Shown: positions 35,007 to 43,984, counted from the first letter of the stretch. The stretch: DNA of 64,000 nt from Candidatus Aquabacterium excrementipullorum (GCA_019112875.1 DXIO01000036.1:1-64000); one strand, 5' to 3'. Translations and numbers: made by a program. The notes: generated by a model from the sequence alone, not told the origin.

Positions 35007-36695
35007 ATGCTGAGAATCACTGAACTGCGGTTGCCGCTGGACCATGCGCAAGATGCCCTGAGACCAGCCATCGTGGCCCGCCTGGGCCTGAAGGCTGGCT
35101 CTGACCTCAAGGACTTCACGGTTTTCAAGCGCAGCTACGACGCGCGCAAGAAATCCGCCATCGTCCTGATCTACACGGTGGACTGCGAACTGGCTGATTC
35201 GGCTTCGCAGGCCCGCCTGCTGGACGCCTTCAAGGGCGATCCGCACATCCGGCCCACGCCGGACACCCGCTATCACTTCATCGGCCATGCATCGGCCGAT
35301 GGCAGCGCGGCACAAACACCTCGCCCCGTCATCGTCGGCTTCGGGCCTTGTGGCCTGTTCGTCGCCTTGATCCTCGCGCAGATGGGCCTGCGTCCGATCG
35401 TGCTCGAGCGTGGCAAGGAAGTGCGCCAGCGCACCAAGGACACCTGGGGCCTGTGGCGCCAGAGCGAGCTCAATCCCGAATCGAACGTGCAGTTCGGCGA
35501 GGGCGGCGCGGGCACCTTCTCCGACGGCAAGCTCTGGAGCCAGATCAGCGACCCGCGCCACCTCACGCGCAAGGTGCTGACCGAGTTCGTCAAGGCTGGC
35601 GCGCCCGAAGAGATCCTCTACGTCAGCAAGCCCCACATCGGCACCTTCCGCCTGGTCAGCATGATCGAGAAGATGCGTGCCGAGATCGAATCGCTGGGCG
35701 GCGAGATCCGCTTCCAGCAGCGCGTCACCGGCCTGCAGATCGAAAAAGGGCATGTGCGTGGCGTCACCCTGGCCAGCGGCGAGCAGATTCGCGCCGACCA
35801 CGTCGTGCTGGCGCTGGGCCACAGCGCGCGCGACACCTTCAGGATGCTGCACGAGCAAGGCGTGCACATGGAGGCCAAGCCCTTCTCGATCGGCTACCGC
35901 ATCGAGCACCCGCAGGGTGTGATCGACCGCGCACGCTTCGGGCCCAACGCGGGCAACGAGATCCTCGGCGCGGCCGACTACAAGCTGGTGCACCACGCCC
36001 GCAATGGCCGCTCGGTCTACAGCTTCTGCATGTGCCCGGGCGGCACGGTGGTGGCCGCCACCTCCGAGCCCGAGCGCGTGGTCACCAACGGCATGAGCCA
36101 GTACTCGCGCAACGAGCGCAACGCCAACGCCGGCATCGTGGTGGGCATCTCGCCGCAAGACTATCGGCAAGATGGGTTGAGCGACGGCCCCGTGAACCCG
36201 CTGGACGGCATGGCCTTCCAGCGCATCTGGGAGTCGCGCGCCTACGAACTGGGCGGTGGCAGCTACATCGCGCCAGGCCAACTGGTGGGCGATTTCATCA
36301 AGGGTCAGCGCAGCACCGCCCTGGGCGATGTGATGCCGTCCTACAAGCCGGGCGTGCTGATGACGGACCTGGCCCAGAAGGGCCGCGGCAGCCTGCCCGA
36401 CTACGCGCTGGCCGCGATCCGTGAAGCGCTGCCCGCGTTCGAGAAGCAGATCAAGGGCTTCTCGATGGCCGACGCTGTTCTCACGGGCGTCGAAACGCGC
36501 ACCTCGTCGCCGCTGCGCATCACGCGCGGCCGCGATTACCAGAGCCTCAACGTCAAGGGGCTGTACCCGGCGGGTGAGGGGGCTGGCTACGCTGGCGGCA
36601 TCATGTCGGCTGGCGTCGATGGCATCGAGGTGGCCGAGGCGGTTGGCGCCTCGATCCTGGGCGTCAAGGCGCCTGGCATCAAAGACCTGGCCTGA
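35007..36695 (+). CDS. FAD-dependent dehydrogenase of unknown substrate
   Basis: The 562-residue protein has an N-terminal domain (1-100, LRITELRLPLDHAQDALRPA) followed by an FAD/NAD(P)-binding fold with VIVGFGPCGLFVALILAQMG near residue 110 and an acidic residue at the end of the second strand (VLERG). QFGEGGAGTFSDGKLWSQI and FCMCPGGTVVAATSEPERVVTNG are signatures of a widespread uncharacterised dehydrogenase group. GLYPAGEGAGYAGGIMSAGVDG near the end is the second FAD motif. The reaction is not known. It is convergent with mfd, the stops six bases apart. Confidence 0.88.
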   Translation: MLRITELRLPLDHAQDALRPAIVARLGLKAGSDLKDFTVFKRSYDARKKSAIVLIYTVDCELADSASQARLLDAFKGDPHIRPTPDTRYHFIGHASADGSAAQTPRPVIVGFGPCGLFVALILAQMGLRPIVLERGKEVRQRTKDTWGLWRQSELNPESNVQFGEGGAGTFSDGKLWSQISDPRHLTRKVLTEFVKAGAPEEILYVSKPHIGTFRLVSMIEKMRAEIESLGGEIRFQQRVTGLQIEKGHVRGVTLASGEQIRADHVVLALGHSARDTFRMLHEQGVHMEAKPFSIGYRIEHPQGVIDRARFGPNAGNEILGAADYKLVHHARNGRSVYSFCMCPGGTVVAATSEPERVVTNGMSQYSRNERNANAGIVVGISPQDYRQDGLSDGPVNPLDGMAFQRIWESRAYELGGGSYIAPGQLVGDFIKGQRSTALGDVMPSYKPGVLMTDLAQKGRGSLPDYALAAIREALPAFEKQIKGFSMADAVLTGVETRTSSPLRITRGRDYQSLNVKGLYPAGEGAGYAGGIMSAGVDGIEVAEAVGASILGVKAPGIKDLA

Positions 36696-36701
36696 TCAAA
36701 C

Positions 36702-39700
36702 CTAGGCCTTGATCGGCTGGCCCAACTGCCTAAGCAGATCCCGCACGTACTGCGCGCGGTCCTTCGGATCGCTCAGCGCCTTCTCCACGCGCAGCTTGTC
36801 GTTACCCGCCAGCTTGATCTGCTTGTTTTTCTGCACCAGCTCGATGATGCGCATGGGCTCGATCGGCGGGTTGGGTCGGAAGGTCACGTTGATGATGCCC
36901 GGCGCGGCATCGATCTTGACCACGCCGTAGGGCTTGGCCAGCACGCGCAGCTTGTGCGTGTCGAACAGGGTCTGTGCCTGCGGGGGCAGCTTGCCGAAGC
37001 GGTCGACGATCTCCTCCAGCATGGTCTCGATCTTCTCAAGTGAATCGGCCGTGGCCAGGCGCTTGTACAGGCTCAGGCGCACGTGCACGTCGCCGCAGTA
37101 GGCATCCGGCAGCAGCGCGGGCGCGTGCAGGTTGATGTCGGTGTTGCTGCCAAACATGCCCAGCGGCGAGAGCAGGTCCGGCTCCTTGCCGTTCTTCAGC
37201 GAGCGCACTGCCTCGGCCAGCATCTCGTTGTAGAGCTGGAAGCCCACCTCCATCATGTTGCCGCTCTGGTTGTCGCCCAGCACCTCGCCGGCGCCGCGGA
37301 TCTCCAGGTCGTGCATGGCCAGGTAGAAGCCGCTGCCCAGCTCTTCCATGTTCTGGATGGCGTCCAGGCGCTGCTGGGCCTGCTTGGTCAGGCCTTCCAC
37401 ATCGGGCACCAGCAGGTAGGCATAGGCCTGGTGGTGCGAGCGCCCCACGCGGCCGCGCAACTGGTGCAGCTGCGCCAGGCCGAACTTGTCGGCGCGCGTC
37501 ATCACGATGGTGTTGGCGCTGGGCACGTCGATGCCTGTCTCGATGATGGTGGAGCACAGCAGCACGTTGTGGCGCTGGGCCACGAAGTCGCGCATCACGC
37601 GTTCCAGCTCGCGCTCGGGCATCTGCCCGTGGGCGATGGCGATGCGCGCCTCGGGCAGCAGCTCGACCAGCTTGTCGCGCCGGTTCTCGATGGTCTCGAC
37701 CTCGTTGTGCAGGAAGTAGACCTGGCCGCCGCGCTTGAGCTCACGCAGCACGGCCTCGCGGATCACGCTGCTTGACTCGCTGCGCACGAAGGTCTTGATG
37801 GCCAGGCGGCGCTGCGGCGCGGTGGCGATCACGGACAGATCGCGCAGGCCTTCCATCGCCATGCCCAACGTGCGCGGGATCGGCGTGGCCGTGAGCGTGA
37901 GCACGTCGATGTCGGCGCGCATGGCCTTGATGGCCTCCTTGTGGCGCACGCCGAAACGGTGCTCCTCGTCGATGATGAGCAGACCCAGGCGCTTGAACTT
38001 GACCGAATCGCTCAGCAGCTTGTGCGTGCCGATGACGATGTCGATCGTGCCGTCTTCCAGGCCCAGCATCGCGGCCTTGATCTCCTTGGCCGATCGGAAG
38101 CGCGACATCTCGGCCACGCGCACCGGCCACTGCGAGAAGCGGTCGGAGATGTTCTGGTAGTGCTGCTCGGCCAGCAGCGTGGTGGGCGCCAGCAGTGCCA
38201 CCTGCTTGCCGCCGGTCACGGCCACGAAGGCGGCGCGCAGGGCCACCTCGGTCTTGCCGAAGCCCACGTCGCCGCAGACCAGGCGGTCCATGGGGCGCGG
38301 GCTGATCATGTCCTGCACCACGGCGTGGATGGCGGCGCGCTGGTCGGCCGTTTCCTCGAAGCCGAAGCTGGCGGCAAAGGCCTCGTAATCCTGCGCGCTG
38401 AAGCGGAAGGCGAAGCCTTCGCGCGCGGCGCGGCGGGCGTACAGGTTCAGCAGTTCGGCCGCGGTGTCGCGCACCTGCTCGGCGGCCTTGCGCTTGGCCT
38501 TGTCCCATTGCGGCGAGCCCAGCTTGTGCAGGGGTGCCTCTTCGGCGCTCACGCCGGTGTAGCGGCTGATCAGGTGCAACTGCGACACGGGCACGTAGAG
38601 CGTGGCCTTGTCGGCGTATTCCAGGTGCAGGAACTCTGAAGGGCCATCGCCCAGGTCCAGGTTGATCAGGCCCTGGTAGCGGCCGATGCCGTGGTTGCTG
38701 TGCACCACCGGGTCGCCCACGTTCAGCTCGGACAGGTCCTTGATCAGCGAATCGACATCGGTGGTCTGCTCGGCTTTCTTGCGGCGGCGCGTGGTCGGGC
38801 TGGCGTCGAACAGCTCGGTCTCTGTGATGAACTGCAGGCCATTGTCCGGCTCGGCCGCTTCCTGCCAGATGAAGCCGCCGGCCAGCGGGGCCACCACCAT
38901 CGCGCGGGCATGGTCGCTGGCGGCAAAGGCCTGCAGCGAATCCACCGAGGGCAGGTCGATGCCGTGGTCGCGCAGCAGCTCCAGCAGGCTTTCGCGGCGG
39001 CCGCCGCTCTCGGCCACCACCAGCACGCGCTGGCGGGCGTTCTTCACGTGGGCCTGCAGCTTGCGCAGGGGCTCCTGCGCGCCGCGTTCGGTCGACAGGT
39101 CCGGCAGCGGGCGGGCCCAGTCCACCGGTTCGCTGCCGCGCACGGCCAGTTGCGCGTGCGCGTTGGCCAGCGTGAAGAAATCTTCGGGCTTGAGGTAGAT
39201 GTCCTCGGGCGGCAGGATGGGCCGTTCCGGGTCGTGCTGCAGGAAGCGGTGGCGCTCGCGTGTCTCCGTCCAGAACCGGCGCAGGGCCTCGTCGATGTCG
39301 CCGTGCAGCACCAGGGCCGTGCTGGCGCCCAAGTGCGTGAACAGTGTCGAGGTCTCGTCGAAGAACAGTGGCAGGTAGTACTCGATGCCGGCCGTGGCCA
39401 CGCCGTTGCCGATGTCCTTGTAGATGCGCGACTTGGTGGGGTCGCCCTCGATGCGCTCGCGCCAACGGTTGCGGAAGGCGCCGCGTGCCGCATCGTCCAT
39501 CGGGAACTCGCGGCCGGGCAGCAGGCGCACCTCGGGCACGGGGTACAGGCTGCGCTGGCTGTCGGGATCGAAGGTGCGGATGGAATCGACCTCGTCGCCG
39601 AACAGGTCCACGCGGTAGGGCACGAGCGAGCCCATCGGGAACAGGTCGATCAGGCCGCCGCGCACGGCGTATTCACCCGGCGACACCACTTGGCTCACGT

Positions 39701-40184
39701 GCGTGTAGCCGGCCAGCGTGAGCTGTGATTTCAGCGCGGCTTCATCGAGCTTTTGCTTCTGCTTGAAATGGAAGGTGTAGGCCGCCAGGAAGGAGGGCGG
39801 CGCCATGCGCGTGAGCGCCGTGGTGGCGGGCAGCAGCACCACGTCCACGCCGGTGTCGCCCTCGCCTTTCACGCCCTGCTGCACGCGCCACAGGGTGGCC
39901 AGGCGCTCCGAGATCAGATCCTGGTGCGGCGAGAAAGTGTCGTAGGGCAATGTTTCCCAATCCGGGAACACCGCACGGCCCAGTTCGGGCGCGAAAAAGC
40001 CGATCTCGTCGATCAGGCGCTGTGCATCCGCCGGGTCGGCCGTGATGATGGCGGTGAGCTGCCCTTGCGCCTTGCGCGCCCGTGCGAACTGCGCCAGCAG
40101 CAAGGCATCGGCCGAGCCGAGCGGGCGGGGCACGGTGTAGCGTTTGCCGGGGGCGATGGAAGGCAGGGGCAGGGCAGGCAGCAT
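36702..40184 (-). CDS. mfd: Transcription-repair coupling factor Mfd
   Basis: The 1160-residue protein displaces RNA polymerase stalled at lesions and recruits UvrA. The UvrB-like N-terminal part has AIITADPADAQRLIDEI and the DxE-type SPGEYAVRGGLIDLFP. The RNA polymerase interaction domain is near 480-560 (DPVVHSNHGIGRYQGL). The RecG-like motor shows MDRLVCGDVGFGKTEVALRAAF (as GDVGFGKTEVALRAA), LLIIDEEHRFGVRHKE and LTATPIPRTLGMA, then VLLCSTIIETGIDVPSANT and RGRVGRS. It is full length. Confidence 0.97.
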   Translation of the reverse strand: MLPALPLPSIAPGKRYTVPRPLGSADALLLAQFARARKAQGQLTAIITADPADAQRLIDEIGFFAPELGRAVFPDWETLPYDTFSPHQDLISERLATLWRVQQGVKGEGDTGVDVVLLPATTALTRMAPPSFLAAYTFHFKQKQKLDEAALKSQLTLAGYTHVSQVVSPGEYAVRGGLIDLFPMGSLVPYRVDLFGDEVDSIRTFDPDSQRSLYPVPEVRLLPGREFPMDDAARGAFRNRWRERIEGDPTKSRIYKDIGNGVATAGIEYYLPLFFDETSTLFTHLGASTALVLHGDIDEALRRFWTETRERHRFLQHDPERPILPPEDIYLKPEDFFTLANAHAQLAVRGSEPVDWARPLPDLSTERGAQEPLRKLQAHVKNARQRVLVVAESGGRRESLLELLRDHGIDLPSVDSLQAFAASDHARAMVVAPLAGGFIWQEAAEPDNGLQFITETELFDASPTTRRRKKAEQTTDVDSLIKDLSELNVGDPVVHSNHGIGRYQGLINLDLGDGPSEFLHLEYADKATLYVPVSQLHLISRYTGVSAEEAPLHKLGSPQWDKAKRKAAEQVRDTAAELLNLYARRAAREGFAFRFSAQDYEAFAASFGFEETADQRAAIHAVVQDMISPRPMDRLVCGDVGFGKTEVALRAAFVAVTGGKQVALLAPTTLLAEQHYQNISDRFSQWPVRVAEMSRFRSAKEIKAAMLGLEDGTIDIVIGTHKLLSDSVKFKRLGLLIIDEEHRFGVRHKEAIKAMRADIDVLTLTATPIPRTLGMAMEGLRDLSVIATAPQRRLAIKTFVRSESSSVIREAVLRELKRGGQVYFLHNEVETIENRRDKLVELLPEARIAIAHGQMPERELERVMRDFVAQRHNVLLCSTIIETGIDVPSANTIVMTRADKFGLAQLHQLRGRVGRSHHQAYAYLLVPDVEGLTKQAQQRLDAIQNMEELGSGFYLAMHDLEIRGAGEVLGDNQSGNMMEVGFQLYNEMLAEAVRSLKNGKEPDLLSPLGMFGSNTDINLHAPALLPDAYCGDVHVRLSLYKRLATADSLEKIETMLEEIVDRFGKLPPQAQTLFDTHKLRVLAKPYGVVKIDAAPGIINVTFRPNPPIEPMRIIELVQKNKQIKLAGNDKLRVEKALSDPKDRAQYVRDLLRQLGQPIKA

Positions 40185-40201
40185 GGTCCGGAAATGACAA
40201 A

Positions 40202-40227
40202 GCGCCCGAACACGGGGTGTGCGGGCG
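40202..40227 (-). terminator. Possible weak terminator upstream of mfd
   Basis: CGCCCG (40203-40208) pairs with CGGGCG (40222-40227), with an inner CAC/GTG pair (40211-40213, 40219-40221). Read leftward, the hairpin is followed by only a broken T-rich stretch, so termination would be inefficient. Confidence 0.35.
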
Positions 40228-40270
40228 TTGAAGGGATCAGCCAGGGATTCTAGAGCGCGGTGGCCGGCGG

Positions 40271-40469
40271 CTATGCGTTGCCTGGTTCAACCACTTTGCA
40301 GGCCCAGGTGCTGCTGACCCATTCCAGCAGCGCACGGGCCTGCGGGAAAACTTCCTCCCCCGCGAACAGGTTGGTGTAAAGGGTCGCGGGGCGCACTTCG
40401 AACAGCAGGACATACGGGTACTGCTTGGGCGCCTTGGGATCAAAGGCGTGAGGCAGTGCTGTTCTTCAT
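40271..40469 (-). pseudogene. Frameshifted small gene, family unknown
   Basis: Leftward from 40469, an ATG has a strong AAGGAAGAG ribosome site five bases upstream, but its frame (MKNSTASRL) stops after nine codons. One base out of phase, a frame open from 40465 to the TAG at 40271 reads like real protein: it contains KAPKQYPYVLLFEVRPATLY, FAGEEVFPQARALLEWVSS and ends VVEPGNA. That frame has no ATG, GTG or TTG near its start because TGA closes it at 40466-40468. A single indel would join the two into a gene of about 65 codons. It may be a degenerate gene, a sequencing error, or a frameshift-read gene. Confidence 0.45.
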
Positions 40470-40552
40470 CGGCGCTCTTCCTTGCAAAGTCGGTTCATCT
40501 TCGGGTCGCGCATCATGGCCATGAAAGAAGTTGGGGCAGCGACAATAGCCGC

Positions 40553-41311
40553 ATGTCCATGTCTTTCCAATCCCCTGATTTCAAGGCACGTTGTTTTGCC
40601 GTCGTGCCTTGCGCGGGCATCGGCGAGCGGGCCGGGGTGGGCGGCCCCAAGCAGTACCACCCCGTGGCCGGCACGGCCATGGTGGCCCACACGCTGGCTG
40701 CCTTGGCTGCGGTGCCCAGGCTGGACGCCACCCTGGTGGTGCTCTCGCCGCAGGACACCCAATTCGAGCAGCATGCCCCCGGTTTCGAGGGCGAGCGCGG
40801 CTGGGTGGCCCGCGTAGGCGGCGCCTCACGTGCCGAAAGCGTCGCTAACGGCCTGGATGAACTGCTGGCACGCGGCGCGCAGCCCCACGATTGGGTGCTG
40901 GTGCATGACGCCGCCCGGTGCCTGCTGCGGCCCGAGTGGGTCGAGCGCCTGATCAAGGCCTGTGAGGACGACGAGGTCGGCGGCCTGCTGGCCTTGCCGC
41001 TGGCCGACACGCTCAAGGCGGCCACACCGGGTCATGAAGGAGAGCCCCGGGCAGCCAACACGGTGGACCGCGCGGCGAAATGGGCTGCCCAGACTCCGCA
41101 AATGTTCCGCCTGGGCCTGCTGCGCCCCGCGCTGGTCGGCGCCTTGAGCGACCCCGATCTGGCGGCTCGCATCACCGACGAAGCCAGCGCCATCGAGGCG
41201 CTGGGCCATCAGCCCCGGCTGGTGCCGGGCGATTTTGAGAACTTCAAGCTCACTTGGCCGGGCGATTTCGCCTTGGCGGCGCGTCTGCTGGCGACGGTGT
41301 CTCCGGCTTGA
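40553..41311 (+). CDS. ispD: 2-C-methyl-D-erythritol 4-phosphate cytidylyltransferase IspD
   Basis: The 252-residue enzyme joins MEP and CTP in isoprenoid synthesis. The nucleotide-binding loop PCAGIGERAGVGGPKQY is near residues 20-36, with VLVHDAARCLL near 115 and TVDRAAKWAAQTPQMFRLGLL near 175. ITDEASAIEALG is the conserved C-terminal motif. Start is the ATG at 40553 (an ATG at 40559 is also in frame). The last 62 bases overlap the end of the opposite-strand zeta-toxin-like gene. ispF, its usual neighbour, is 2.7 kb away. Confidence 0.95.
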   Translation: MSMSFQSPDFKARCFAVVPCAGIGERAGVGGPKQYHPVAGTAMVAHTLAALAAVPRLDATLVVLSPQDTQFEQHAPGFEGERGWVARVGGASRAESVANGLDELLARGAQPHDWVLVHDAARCLLRPEWVERLIKACEDDEVGGLLALPLADTLKAATPGHEGEPRAANTVDRAAKWAAQTPQMFRLGLLRPALVGALSDPDLAARITDEASAIEALGHQPRLVPGDFENFKLTWPGDFALAARLLATVSPA

Positions 41312-42104
41312 CCGGCGCCAAGGCGGCGCGCCTGGGGCGCTCCGCCTTGTCCTTTTCCTTGACGACTGACTTGCTGCCTGCGCTGGCCTTGCCAGGCGAA
41401 GCAGCCTCGCCCTCGGCACGACCCGTGTCAGCGGCTGAGGCAGAAGCTTTCAGCGCGGCCATCACGACCGGCTTGGCCCACTCGGGCGTGGCCGCCAGGG
41501 CCGTCGCATCCTGCGGTTGCTTGACCACGCCGCGGCCATCCTTGCCGCGCTGCCAATGCAGCAGCAGTTGCGGCTTGGGCGGCACGCCCTTGTGCGGATC
41601 GGCCTCGGCCGTGTTGTCGTACACCCGCAGCTCGGTCAGCACCGGCAGCAACTGGATCAGCTGCAGGCGGCTCTGGTCGAAGCGGCGGCGGATGTCGGCC
41701 TCTGGGATGTCGTGGCCGCCCTTGCGCACGCGGGCCTTCACCCGCGCCAGGTGGTGTTCCGGGCTGGCCAGTCCCACATACCACACGCGCACCTCGAAGC
41801 CCTGGCGTGCGGCCTCTTCCAGCAGCTTGGCGAAGCTCTTGCCGCCCAGCGTGGTCTCGAAGTTGTAGTCCATCCCCTTGGCGATGGCGTGCTGCAGCAG
41901 GCGCTTGCCCTCGTGCCAGGCGGCGCTGTTGGCCTGTGTGGCGCTCAGGTGGGGCTGGGCACGCCGGATGGCGGCGGCGGCTTCGTCGGGGTTGAAGTAC
42001 TGGGCCCCACGCGCCCGGATGGTGGCGCCCCCGACACTGCTCTTGCCGGCGCCGTTGGTACCGGCCAGGACAAAAAGGCGAGGGGTGTGGTCGGTGGTGG
42101 CCAC
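41250..42104 (-). CDS. Zeta-toxin-like P-loop kinase
   Basis: The 284-residue protein starts at GTG (42104), with GAGAGAG upstream. It has the Walker A motif AGTNGAGKSSVGG near residue 15, YFNPDEAAAAIRRA, and YNFETTLGGKSFAKLL near 80, which place it with zeta-toxin-like ATPases (COG4185 group). Zeta toxins phosphorylate UDP-N-acetylglucosamine and block wall synthesis; whether this one does is unknown. Residues from about 210 on form a Lys/Ala/Pro-rich tail that looks disordered, and its last 62 coding bases are antisense to ispD. A Phd-like gene lies 99 bases upstream on the same strand. Confidence 0.8.
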   Translation of the reverse strand: MATTDHTPRLFVLAGTNGAGKSSVGGATIRARGAQYFNPDEAAAAIRRAQPHLSATQANSAAWHEGKRLLQHAIAKGMDYNFETTLGGKSFAKLLEEAARQGFEVRVWYVGLASPEHHLARVKARVRKGGHDIPEADIRRRFDQSRLQLIQLLPVLTELRVYDNTAEADPHKGVPPKPQLLLHWQRGKDGRGVVKQPQDATALAATPEWAKPVVMAALKASASAADTGRAEGEAASPGKASAGSKSVVKEKDKAERPRRAALAPVKPETPSPADAPPRRNRPAK

Positions 42105-42203
42105 GGTGGATGTCTCTCTCGTTTTATGAACAGGTTCAGGCGCACCGAAGGGTGCGCCGTTCCATCAGGATTCTGACGCCAACCGGCGTCTGCCGCGGAA
42201 GGC

Positions 42204-42548
42204 TCAGCCTTTGACGGCGGCCACGGCCGCCAGGCCCAGCTCATCGGGCGATGCGTCGAAGGCATCGAGCATCGCATCGCGGGCGGCAGGCCCCTGCATG
42301 CGCTGCAGCAGGGCGTCGAACTCGTGGCTTAGGGTGTCCAGCGGTTGCGCTTGTGCGTCCAGCAGGGCCTGGTAGGCGTCGAGCGACAGCACCACGGCGG
42401 TGGGGCGGTCACGCTTGGTGATGGCCACCACGCCCTGGCTGAAGACCGTGTCCAGCACCTTGCCGAAGCTGTTCTTGGCCTCCGTGGCTGAAAATTCAGC
42501 CACCGGCACATCTTCGCCTCGGGGATTGCGCAGGGTCAGAGCGGTCAT
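42204..42548 (-). CDS. Phd/YefM-type antitoxin
   Basis: The 114-residue protein has the Phd/YefM fold: VPVAEFSATEAKNSFGKVLD near residues 14-33, then VVAITKRDRPTAVVLSLDAYQALL near 40-63. The N-terminal half binds DNA and dimerises; the tail (about 75-114) would wrap a partner toxin. Phd proteins usually pair with Doc, RelE or PIN toxins, but here the next gene is a zeta-like kinase, an uncommon combination. Its promoter carries a perfect palindrome, as expected for autorepression. Confidence 0.85.
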   Translation of the reverse strand: MTALTLRNPRGEDVPVAEFSATEAKNSFGKVLDTVFSQGVVAITKRDRPTAVVLSLDAYQALLDAQAQPLDTLSHEFDALLQRMQGPAARDAMLDAFDASPDELGLAAVAAVKG

Positions 42549-42578
42549 GATGGGACATCCGTCGTCAATGTGTGGGCC

Positions 42579-42606
42579 ATTTTAGCCATTTTGGCCAAAA
42601 TGTCCA
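42579..42606 (-). promoter_or_regulatory. Promoter of the antitoxin-toxin pair with palindromic operator
   Basis: Read leftward, TGGACA (42606-42601) and TAAAAT (42584-42579) are separated by 16 bases. The perfect palindrome CATTTTGGCCAAAATG (42587-42602) fills the spacer and overlaps the -35. GCCATTTT is also repeated directly. The layout fits autoregulation by the Phd-like protein. Confidence 0.65.
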
Positions 42607-42618
42607 GCCGCCCTCATT

Positions 42619-43821
42619 TCACCACGAGACTTCCTGCTCAGGACTGGCCTTGATGCGGTGGATGGACAGGTCCGCGCCGTCGAATTCCTCTTCCTGCGTC
42701 AGGCGCAAGCCCAGCACACGGTGCAGCAAGCCGTAAACGGCAAAGCCCGTAGCCAGCGCGAAGAACACCACGATCACGGTACCGATCAGCTGCGTGCCCA
42801 GGTGCACGCCACCGACACCGCCCAGAGCCTTTTGCCCGAAGATGCCGGCCGCGATGCCGCCCCAGGCGCCGCACAGTCCATGCAGTGGCCACACGCCCAG
42901 CACGTCGTCGATCTTCCACTTGTTCTGCGTCAGCGTGAACATCGTGACGAAGATGGCCCCGGCGATGCCACCCACCACCAGCGCGCCTGCGGGATGCATG
43001 ATGTCCGAGCCAGCGCACACGGCCACGAGGCCGGCCAACGGACCGTTGTAGGCGAAACCCGGGTCATTGCGGCCCATCAGCACGGCCACCAGGGTGCCAC
43101 CGGCCAGCGCCATCAGCGAGTTCACTGCCACCAGCCCGGAGATCTTGTCGATGGTCTGGGCGCTCATCACGTTGAAGCCGAACCAGCCGACGGCCAGGAT
43201 CCACGAGCCCAGCGCCAGGAAGGGGATGGAGGAGGGCGGGTGGGCCGACATCGCGCCGTCCTTGCGGTAGCGGTTGCGGCGCGCACCCAGGATCAGCACG
43301 GCGGGCAAGGCCACCCATCCCCCGAAGGCGTGGACCACCAGCGAACCGGCGAAATCATGGAAGGTGCCGCCCGTGACGCGCATGAGCCAGTCGCCGAAGC
43401 CGAACTTGTTGGCCCACATCACGCCTTCGCACAGGGGGTAGAACACGCCGACGATGAGGGCCGTGGCCAGCAGTTGTGGCCCGAACTTGGCCCGCTCTGC
43501 GATGCCGCCCGAGATGATGGCCGGAATGGCCGCCGCGAAGGTCAGCAGGAAGAAGAACTTCACCAGCGCATAGCCGTTGTTCTGCGCCAGGGTGCCGGCG
43601 CCCGCGTAGAAATCGACCCCATAGGCCACGGTGTAGCCCACGAAGAAATACACGATCGTGGAGACGCAGAAATCCACCAGGATCTTGACCAGCGCATTGA
43701 CCTGGTTCTTGCCCCGTACGGTGCCCAGTTCCAGGAAAGCGAAGCCGGCATGCATGGCCAGCACCATCACGGCGCCCAGCAGGATGAACAGCGCATCCGT
43801 GCCTTGTTTGAGTTGTTCCAT
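42619..43821 (-). CDS. amtB: Ammonium transporter AmtB
   Basis: The 400-residue protein has about 11 hydrophobic segments. It shows Amt features such as FAFLELGTVRGKNQVNAL, HDFAGSLVVHAFGGWVALPAV (the first pore His in HAFGG), GFNVMSAQ and WPLHGLCGAWGGIAAGIFG (second pore His). The start chosen is the ATG at 43821 (MEQLKQGTDALF), because the extra upstream residues run through the promoter region. No glnK lies beside it, unlike the common glnK-amtB pair. It imports ammonium and should be induced under nitrogen limitation. Confidence 0.94.
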   Translation of the reverse strand: MEQLKQGTDALFILLGAVMVLAMHAGFAFLELGTVRGKNQVNALVKILVDFCVSTIVYFFVGYTVAYGVDFYAGAGTLAQNNGYALVKFFFLLTFAAAIPAIISGGIAERAKFGPQLLATALIVGVFYPLCEGVMWANKFGFGDWLMRVTGGTFHDFAGSLVVHAFGGWVALPAVLILGARRNRYRKDGAMSAHPPSSIPFLALGSWILAVGWFGFNVMSAQTIDKISGLVAVNSLMALAGGTLVAVLMGRNDPGFAYNGPLAGLVAVCAGSDIMHPAGALVVGGIAGAIFVTMFTLTQNKWKIDDVLGVWPLHGLCGAWGGIAAGIFGQKALGGVGGVHLGTQLIGTVIVVFFALATGFAVYGLLHRVLGLRLTQEEEFDGADLSIHRIKASPEQEVSW

Positions 43822-43903
43822 CGTCGGTGACTTGTGAAAGAACGAGCTGACGCACCGTTGTGGGTTGAATGCGCCAGCCTGGGTTGTTGATGCACCGAAA
43901 TAA

Positions 43904-43920
43904 AGCAAAACACATGCCCG
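43904..43920 (-). promoter_or_regulatory. Sigma-54-like promoter of amtB
   Basis: Read leftward the sequence is CGGGCATGTGTTTTGCT, with the invariant GG and GC exactly 10 bases apart and TTGCT at the -12, close to the YTGGCACGN4TTGCW consensus. It lies about 82 bases before the amtB ATG. Confidence 0.6.
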
Positions 43921-43969
43921 AATTTGGCGCTGCAAAACAACAAACTGGCGCTGAATGCTTTCTTGTTGC

Positions 43970-43984
43970 GCACTTAACTGGTGC
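43970..43984. promoter_or_regulatory. NtrC-like binding site upstream of amtB
   Basis: GCACTTAACTGGTGC has GCAC and GTGC half-sites 7 bases apart, as in the classical NtrC site GCACCAACATGGTGC. It lies about 85 bases upstream of the start point predicted from the sigma-54-like promoter. Confidence 0.5.

Noticed and set aside
40237-40443. A 68-codon frame from a TTG start in the region of the broken small gene
   Set aside because: Its Arg/Pro/Ser/Cys-rich sequence looks like a shadow; the neighbouring frame has much more protein-like composition.
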